Under the pieces are notes generated by a model. The model ran no database searches. It worked only from the letters and a program-made list of their open reading frames with translations, and was not told the DNA's origin. A stretch of 64,000 nt of DNA from Musa acuminata AAA Group. Its lineage: Eukaryota; Streptophyta; Magnoliopsida; Zingiberales; Musaceae. The stretch covers positions 37,608,501-37,672,500 of the forward strand of contig NC_088344.1 of the NCBI RefSeq assembly GCF_036884655.1, in the 5' to 3' direction. Shown piece after piece: positions 56,930-64,000 of this stretch; the stretch's first letter is position 1; each line of letters starts with the position of its first letter. Made by a program: the position numbers and the translations under genes.

Positions 56930-58795
56930 ATGGCGTACATGTGCGCGGAGAGCGGAAATCTAATGGCGATCGCGCAGCAGGTCGTCCAGCAGCAGCGCCA
57001 ACAGCAACAGCAGCTGGCTGCCTCCGCCAACCCGTTTTCCACCAGCACCCAGTCGTGGGGCGCTTCGCACCATCACCAGCAGCACATGTCCGAGGCCGCC
57101 TTCGTCATCCCCGACGCCGAGGCCGCCTTCCTGGAGCCCTTCACCCTCGACCGCGCCGCTGGCTTCGAGGCGCCACCCGGGGGCAGCGGCCACCTTGACC
57201 AGGCTCCCTTCCGCCTCTGCGACTTCCACTCCTCTTCCGCCGCCGTGACCCCGGAGTTCGATACCGAAGAGTGGATGGAGAGTCTGATCGGTGAGTCTCC
57301 CGCTGACAACTGTGACCTCATGAGCGACCCGTGACAGGCCGCAGCGGGCGCCTCAGGCGCCCTCTTCGCGGACGTTTTCCCCTCTTGCTCCGCCGACATA
57401 AACCACCCCTTCCACCCGGCGTCCGCGTCGGGCATCAACTGCGTCCTCTTTTCCGAGCCCTCCGAGATCGCTCATCTTCCACCGATCCAGCACGACCACC
57501 AGTATACCGCCGTTGTTGCCCTAAACTCTCCAGGACTGGCATCGGAAACCCCGTCATTCGATCCGCCGGAACTAAACAAGGACCCTGGAGCTGCCGCATT
57601 CGCCTCCGTCCGAGATGAGGTGCCAGAGAGCAACACCTCATCGCCGCCTCTCTTGGAATCACTCCTCGACTGCGCGCGGCTCGCCGATGGCGACCCTGAT
57701 CTCGCTGCCAAGTCCCTGATCCATGTCAGGGAGTCCGCCTCTGTGTTGGGCGATCCAACGGAACGCGTGGCCTTCTACTTCGCCGAAGCTCTCAACCGCC
57801 GCCTCCTTGGTGATCAGAAGGACCACTCGCATCCCTCCACCGTGGCGGTGCCGCTGTGCTCCACCTCCGCGTTCGATTCGTCACCGGAGGACTTCACCCT
57901 CTGCTACAAGGTCTTCAACGACGCATGCCCCTACTCCAAGTTCGCCCACCTCACAGCGAACCAGGCGATCGTCGAGGCCACCGAATCCGCGGCGCGTATC
58001 CACATTGTGGACTTTGGGATCATCCAGGGGATCCAGTGGGCGGCACTCCTCCAAGCTCTGGCAACCCGCCCCCGCGGGAAACCCTCCAGGGTCCGGGTCT
58101 CCGGCATCCCCGCGCCGATGCTGGGCGCCGCCCCCGCCGCCTCGCTTACCGCTACCGGAAACCGCCTGCGCGACTTTGCCGCGATCCTCGACCTGGACTT
58201 CGAGTTCGACCCCATCCTGACCCCGATCGCGGAGCTCACAGTGTCCTGCTTCAGGATCGACTCGGACGAGGTGGTGGTTGTCAACTTCATGCTCCAGCTC
58301 TACCACCTCCTCGCCGACTCACCCGAATCGGTGGAGCGCGTCCTCGGGATCGCAAAGTCGCTCGTCCCCCGCGTCGTGACGCTGGGGGAGTACGAGGCGA
58401 GCGTCAACCGGGGGCGCTTCGTGGAGCGATTCAAGGCGGCGCTGGCCTACTACGCGGCCGTGTTCGACTCGCTCGACCCAGCAATACGGCGCGACTCGGC
58501 CGAGCGAGCCCAGGTGGAGCGCCTCCTCTTAGGGCATCGGATCCTGGGGGCAGTGGGTGCGGGCGATGGGCCGAACCGACGGGAGCGGATGGAGGCCAAG
58601 GAGGAATGGAGGGCCGTGATGGAGCGGTCCGGTTTCGAGCCTTTGCCTGTCAGCAACTTCGCGGTCAGCCAAGCGAAGCTTCTCCTGTGGAATTACGACT
58701 TCAGCTACAAGTACGCCGTCTTAGATTCCGCTCCGGGCTTCCTCACCCTCGCGTGGGATGACCGCCCGCTTCTCACGGTTTCCTCATGGCGTTAG
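56930..58795 (+). pseudogene. GRAS transcription regulator, SCL4/7 type, with one in-frame TGA
   Basis: An intronless 622-codon frame from the ATG at 56930 (MAYMCAESGNLMAIAQQVV, poly-Gln) to the TAG at 58793. It is broken only by a TGA at 57332-57334, codon 135, right after DLMSDP. The GRAS domain is downstream and otherwise complete. LHR I is at about 240-295 (LLESLLDCARLADGD, AFYFAEALNRRL). Then FNDACPYSKFAHLTANQAI, and VHIID as IHIVDFGIIQGIQW at about 357. LHR II carries NRLRDFAAILDLDF, PFYRE carries RVVTLGEYEASVN and RFVERF, and SAW ends ...TLAWDDRPLLTVSSWR. GRAS proteins are nuclear co-regulators. No in-frame ATG lies soon after the stop, so restart would lose LHR I. It could be a recent pseudogene, a null allele or a base error. 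Confidence 0.88.
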
Positions 58796-59767
58796 ATCGT
58801 CTCTCGCTCTCTCTCTCATGTGCTGCCTTCGTTCGGCATATAAGAGCTTAGAGTAGTGAGTCGTCTAATTACCTGTTATGTTTGGTTGTTTATATGGTTT
58901 CACCCTACTTTTGGTGCTTGGTGTAGTATGATACTACACTGCTTTGGCTACATGGCTTAGCGGCTTCTCATATCTTGACAGGCTACTATCTGCATATTTT
59001 TGTCCCATGGCGATGGCTACAGATCGAAGAACGGAGAGCAGCTGCCAAAACCATACATCATGTAAGTGATTCGTTAAGATGGAAATTGGCTCTAGTTAGA
59101 GGACAGTCAACTACGCACATGGAGCAGCTGATGGAAGGGGCAGAGGGACGCACTATCTCAGCCCCAGCAGTCCATCTCGTCGCTTCCTCCAACGAGTAAG
59201 CTCAAGAGATAGAACAGAAGAGAAGGAGGTGACGATCGTTGGCAGGCAGACGAAAGGGAAAGAACGGGGCAGAGGAGAGAGAGAGTACCACCAGCACTGG
59301 CGTTGGTGTCAGGTGAGGCTGCCCTCCGGGGAACGAATGGATGGGTGCCCCTCCCGCTGCCCGCGCTTGTGGATTGAAGGCCGACGACTGGGCCGGATCG
59401 AGTTTTAGCCCTTCATTGGCCAGTTGGCTCATAGTGACCCACCGAAGCGGCAAACAAGTGCAAGTGAAGACTTCATACATAGGACTGCGTACAAGAGTTG
59501 AACGCCCATCGATGACGTCTCGATCAATCCGATTTTATCTAATTTTATTTATATAAAATTGAAAAGATTTTGGATATCCGATCCAATATTAAATTTCAAA
59601 AAATCAATGATTAATCCCTCTGACACTCTAGTCGGTCTCGAAATAAAAAGGAGTAAAACAATAACCTACTTCAATTATCATGTGATGAATATTTCTCCTA
59701 TCAATCAGTAAATATTTTTTTTTAATAAATCAAAATATATTATTATTATATTCTTTGATATAACATT

Positions 59768-59821
<54 letters not shown>

Positions 59822-60990
59822 AATACTATATATATAATACTATATATATATTTTTTATATTCATATTTTTTAAACTTTATTTAGTAAAAAACAAGGGCGA
59901 TTACTAATCTTATTATGATACTACCTACCGATTTTAATTGCACTATGGTGCATAAAAACAAATGGGGGGTTTTTGACATAGCTAACAGTTATATATTCAA
60001 GACTTTTGTTATTATTTTGTTAAATATTTAATATAATTTAAAATCTATAAAAGTAAACAGTTAATGATTTGATCGAATTTATTTTTAACTCTTTATAGTT
60101 TTATGATATATCTATCTCGACCACATGCTTTTCATTAAGAGGCTTATAGAACGATGAGAGAAGGAGATGAGATTCGATTATCTCATTCGATGATCAAGTT
60201 AAATTGACTTATATTAGAGGAGCAAGCTCGTACCGAAAATGCAAAAAGAAAGGACAAAGATGAAGTGTAGAGGAGAAAACTTATTAAGTAGGTTGATGTC
60301 TCTTTCTTTTCCTTATTGCGTGTGGAGAAATCTTCTTCAAGTGTAGGAGAGGAGAGCAAGAGATATATATCTTCTTCTTCTTCTTTTTTTCTATATTCAT
60401 ATCTTCTTTTACGTGTGTTAATAAACTTCTTTTGAAAGTCTAAATAGGCGTGCTATCAAAATTATGATGCATAGTTAGCAAACATCTTTGTTAATTTGTT
60501 TGGCGTCAAAGGATATAAAGATTAAGTGGTTATGTAACATAGGATGTCTAGCATCCCTTAGTATAAATAGATAAATTATCATTTAAATTATAATTTTTTT
60601 AGAAATACGAAGATCATCGATATCTACAAGTATTGTGTCATTTTTATATCATATAATTTTTGATAAAAAACAGTAAAGATACTTGGAAATCAACCAACTA
60701 AGTGTATCAATGATGATAAAAATTGCTTCTTAGTCCGATTAGATAATCGAGCCGTTTGGTTAATTTGATGAGTCAATTTTAATTATTATTTTATTTATTA
60801 AAATATATTAAAAGAGGTATAATTTATAAATATTATTTAAGTTATTATAAATTGAACAATATCAAATTAAGATTTTTAATAGTAGATGAATTATGATCAG
60901 TCCATTTTAATTTTTTTTCATTCAATAAAATTTATTATATTCGGACATAAGATATTGGTCATCATTTATCTAACACATAAAATTTCTTTC
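58796..60990. other. GRAS 3' flank and AT-rich intergenic DNA
   Basis: No gene seen. A TA microsatellite lies at about 59768-59815. Confidence 0.6.
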
Positions 60991-61484
60991 GGAAGAGGTT
61001 AAATATTTTTAATTGAGTTTAGGACCGGATTATTAACGGTTCGAATGGGGTGACCGAGGCTTACGGTCACCTAAGTTGAACGGAACGATTCAAAGTTGAC
61101 ACCTCCTCGAGAGCCGCCGAGTCTTGCTTCGTGACTTCGGTGAACCTTTGTTTTGCAGGTGGAGATAACGTCCGTAGATGAGCGGCCACCACCACGCCAA
61201 GCAACACGATAATTCCGCTGATTCGACGTGTGACGCGGGAGGTTGATCACCGTATCGCTCCCATCACAACCACTGGAAGTCGGAAGCGCCAGCGACACGG
61301 GACACTTGATTGGTTCGTTCCGGTCGGTTTGTTGCGACCCCCGCACTCGATCTTGATGGACGAATTGCGTAAGCGCTTACGCCATGGCGAGATGTGGACA
61401 CGCGAAAGAGTCGGTTCCCAAACGCAACCATGACAGCGATGCATTCCTAACTTCGGTGCGCCTTAGCTGGCACGACGAGTAATT

Positions 61485-61575
61485 CCACGCCACGTGGTTG
61501 GATCCGCATCCTCGCCGAAGCACCGCTTGGATCCAACCGTCCGTCTCCTCTTCGTCGTCCATAAATATAGGACTC
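61485..61575 (+). promoter_or_regulatory. Promoter with G-box, inverted repeat, TATA and telo-like motif
   Basis: CACGTG at about 61491. A 9-bp inverted pair GTTGGATCC ... GGATCCAAC follows within the next 45 bp. CATAAATATAGG lies near 61561 as TATA. Just downstream TCTAGGGTTGCG resembles the telo-box seen near start sites of plant housekeeping genes. Confidence 0.55.
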
Positions 61576-61589
61576 CATCGCCCTTCTCT

Positions 61590-64000
61590 TCAATCTAGGG
61601 TTGCGTCGCCGCCTGTCCTACTATTGGTTCTCGTTCCCCCTTCGGTTTCCGTCCCAATCTTTTGTGTCCGATCTGATGGTTGAGCCACTCTGTTCGCCGA
61701 TACACGGCCGATCTGATGTTTCGGCGACACCGATCATCGATCATGCCCGATTTGATTATTTTGAGGTTTCCGTCTTCGATACATGGCCATATGATGTTTC
61801 GGCGGCTTTGGTAGCCGATCTATGATTTTGAAGTGGTAACTGGTTAGTTTGCCTTATATATATTTTTTTTCTTCTTGTTCTGTTCCTCGATCTATCGGAG
61901 TTTTCTTCCCTCTATTCTATCTGTGTTGGAGAATAAATTTATGGTTCTAGTAACATATATTTTTCCGATTCTGTTGTTATTTTTGTTGGTTGTATTCTGG
62001 ACGATCAGTTAAAACCTACATCGAACTGCTGATTTTGTGTTTCTTTAATCCCTGTACTTTTCTACGTCTACTTTCAATTTTACGTCTCTACAGGTATAAA
62101 ATTTTTGCAGCCGATTGCAGGATGCTGGGGTTCGTGCAGAGCTTCGGGGTTCGTGAATGGAGCGGCAGCAGCTTATGATCGTGTATCTCGTTCCAGCTGG
62201 TGTTCATTCATGCCCTAATTGGACCTTGTTTTTTACGCGGCGCATCGGGAGACGAAGATATATGTTTCAGACGAGGTTGTTGGTGGACGGATCCTCATCA
62301 TGTCTCTCGTTTTAAGTACTTAGAACTAGAGATGTTAATATGGGGTTCTTTCTGATGTAGAGCATCTGCAAAGCCGGAAATCTCCATCGAGGGTAAGGTA
62401 AATTAGGGACATGTTCAGTCCATCTATTCTTTTGTCACACCGACCTTTGCCATGTTGGGTGCGCTCGCATGGCAGGTCAAAGAAACATAATAAAAAAAGA
62501 AGTTTTTTTGTGTTCTTGGGGAGATCGCATGGGGTGATTTTAGAACCCCGGGTTCTCCCCACGGTGTGTATTTTGTTCCCCTCCATATACTCCGCCCTCC
62601 AGATTTCTTGCACGGTCTCCTCGGGACGATTCCATGAACTTCCTGATCAGTACCTTCTACAATCATGATCCACCAATACTCGTGGCAATACGGAAGCATA
62701 GTGAACATACTGAGGCACATCTACGGGAATCGTCTGCATCATACTAAGGTACTATTTTCTTACCCGATGTGGTCACCCCAAAGCCATCCTCTCTGCCAGT
62801 TGCAAGGTATGATTTACTTCGAGTTAGCGTTCGAACGACTTATGCAATTGAAAATAATTCCGCATCTATCAGTTAGTGATTATTGATCTATCACCAAGGC
62901 TGTTTAGTCAATATCCATAATAATCCTGGTTTACCCAGTGTTGTCTCCACCCGGTTTAGAGTACCGCTTTCGATCTCGTTACATTTTAAGTATTAAGCAT
63001 TTATTTATGCGTTATTGTCTCGAATACCGAGGTTCATGGATCATTGTGCAATTGTTGTGGTATATTGTCCGCTTGGTCTTTGTATTTCAATTTAGGTGTT
63101 TTACTTGTTTGTTTATGATGTAACTTGTCAAGCAAAGGACCCTATCTAGGCAATGTCGTTATGCCTCGGAACTGTGTGATTGCATGTTGTATGTGAGATA
63201 TTTTGTGTCTTTGTTCATAATGTTTCCTAGGATTGATTCGTGGCCGGCCTCTCGTGACGGTCTTGAGATTTGCGGAATCAGCTGCTGTGAAGACTCGTGG
63301 CGGTAGAAGACTGCTGGTATTCGCTTCGATGACTAGCGGATTCAGTGTGTACCATGGTCGCTCAGTTTTCTTGAGCCTGGAACCGATCTTCCGGATTCTG
63401 CCTTCTCGATCTGTGCAGCTGCAGTTCGCTACTTGCTTGAGATTTCAACGTGGCAGTTCGTTTACTGCTGTAAAATGGTTTGCTCAACTAATTTATATCT
63501 TTCCTGCATATCAAGCTTCATGTTAGCTAACATTTGATCGCAGAGTCAGTTGGGAGGTTGTACGCCTAAATATGTGTGCTCTTAAAGAGGTTTAATGGTA
63601 TGGCATGTGGTGATTATGCATTCTCGTCATATACGTTTATTCGCTTGCTATTTGTCTAATGTAGCCTAATTTTCTGTAAATGGTTTCCGGTCATTCATTT
63701 TAATGTCGTTAACATCGGTTTTCCTCTCAATGTTTGCATTGCTGTAGCTTATTTTTTTTTGCCTTTTTTATTCCGCCAGGTTGTGTTGGCGGTGAATCTG
63801 TGTTGATTAATTGCCATTAACACTATTATGAAGATTTGCTGTTGTATATCAACGGCAGTTGTGTTTAAGTCGTTTACTGGAGAATATTAACGTGGGCATC
63901 TCCATGTTAAAAGTCTCCTCCAAAGTAGGCCAATGGCATATGGAGTTATTATTGTGTGAGTTAATGGGAATTTGATCCAATTTTATAAGCGTTTGTTCGT
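61590..64000 (+). other. Probable 5' part of a rightward transcription unit, product unknown
   Basis: Below the promoter comes a pyrimidine-rich 5' UTR-like stretch, then T-rich intron-like DNA with several possible AG acceptors (for example near 62110 and 63230). No frame exceeds 100 codons and no domain is recognised. It may be a long spliced 5' leader whose coding part lies beyond 64000, or a noncoding RNA. An imperfect repeat (CGATACACGGCCGAT / CGATACATGGCCATA, each followed by TGATGTTTCGGCG) occurs near 61700 and 61777. Confidence 0.35.

Noticed and set aside
57620..58795. Separate 391-codon gene starting at 57620
   Set aside because: The first codon is GTG and it is in the same frame as the upstream part; it is the rest of the GRAS frame after the TGA.
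61021..61070. GGTTCGAATGG resembling a tRNA B box, with GTGACCG...CGGTCAC hairpin
   Set aside because: No matching A box or cloverleaf arms at the right distance.

Overview
This is plant nuclear DNA. Its genes have many short exons with GT-AG introns, TATA promoters and polyadenylation signals. The intergenic space is AT-rich and packed with LTR retrotransposons. GC-rich coding exons, a monocot-like CYP90B and the mix of Copia and Tat-type Gypsy elements suggest a monocot. Zingiberales (banana relatives) is possible, but the species is inferred, not proven.

Layout. 1-490: 5' end of a leftward gene for a secreted or ER protein; only a signal-peptide exon is inside the window. 1.4-9.3 kb: complete leftward cyclase-associated protein gene (CAP), 10 exons, 481 aa, with a 3.3 kb last intron. 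10.66-11.27 kb: solo Gypsy LTR with target-site duplication (TSD) ATATT. 11.3-16.8 kb: no gene I can support. 16.8-27.8 kb: an old degenerate Copia split by a young 8.7 kb Copia ('Copia-1', TSD CTTAC). 29.26-34.97 kb: a second Copia ('Copia-2', TSD AGATT) with an uninterrupted 1,419-codon gag-pol. 37.0-39.8 kb: complete CYP90B (DWF4-type, brassinosteroid C-22 hydroxylase), 8 exons, 483 aa. 40.6-45.9 kb: decayed LTR pieces, including head-to-head LTRs related to Copia-1. 45.98-55.89 kb: complete leftward Tat-type Gypsy (TSD CTTTT) with a spliced antisense gene and a 45-bp tandem array. 56.9-58.8 kb: GRAS gene of the SCL4/7 type with one in-frame TGA. 61.5 kb to the end: a promoter and probably the 5' part of another rightward transcription unit.

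The host genes have no shared pathway: actin turnover (CAP), brassinosteroid synthesis (CYP90B) and GRAS transcriptional control. The retroelements make up roughly half of the window and have nested and recombined repeatedly.

Best candidate for something undescribed: the Copia-1 leader (about 19.95-20.67 kb). It holds four hairpins sharing an identical 18-nt core, TTGGTCGAGTCCCTCGAG. Each is closed by a different outer stem that still pairs, which is a covariation pattern. Nearby are GGAG-loop hairpins and a 12-nt perfect palindrome. This looks like a packaging or dimerisation module for the element RNA. Other points worth checking are the antisense Transposase_28 gene and 45/90-bp array in the Gypsy, the lone stop codon in the GRAS gene, and the mismatched U5 ends of Copia-2.
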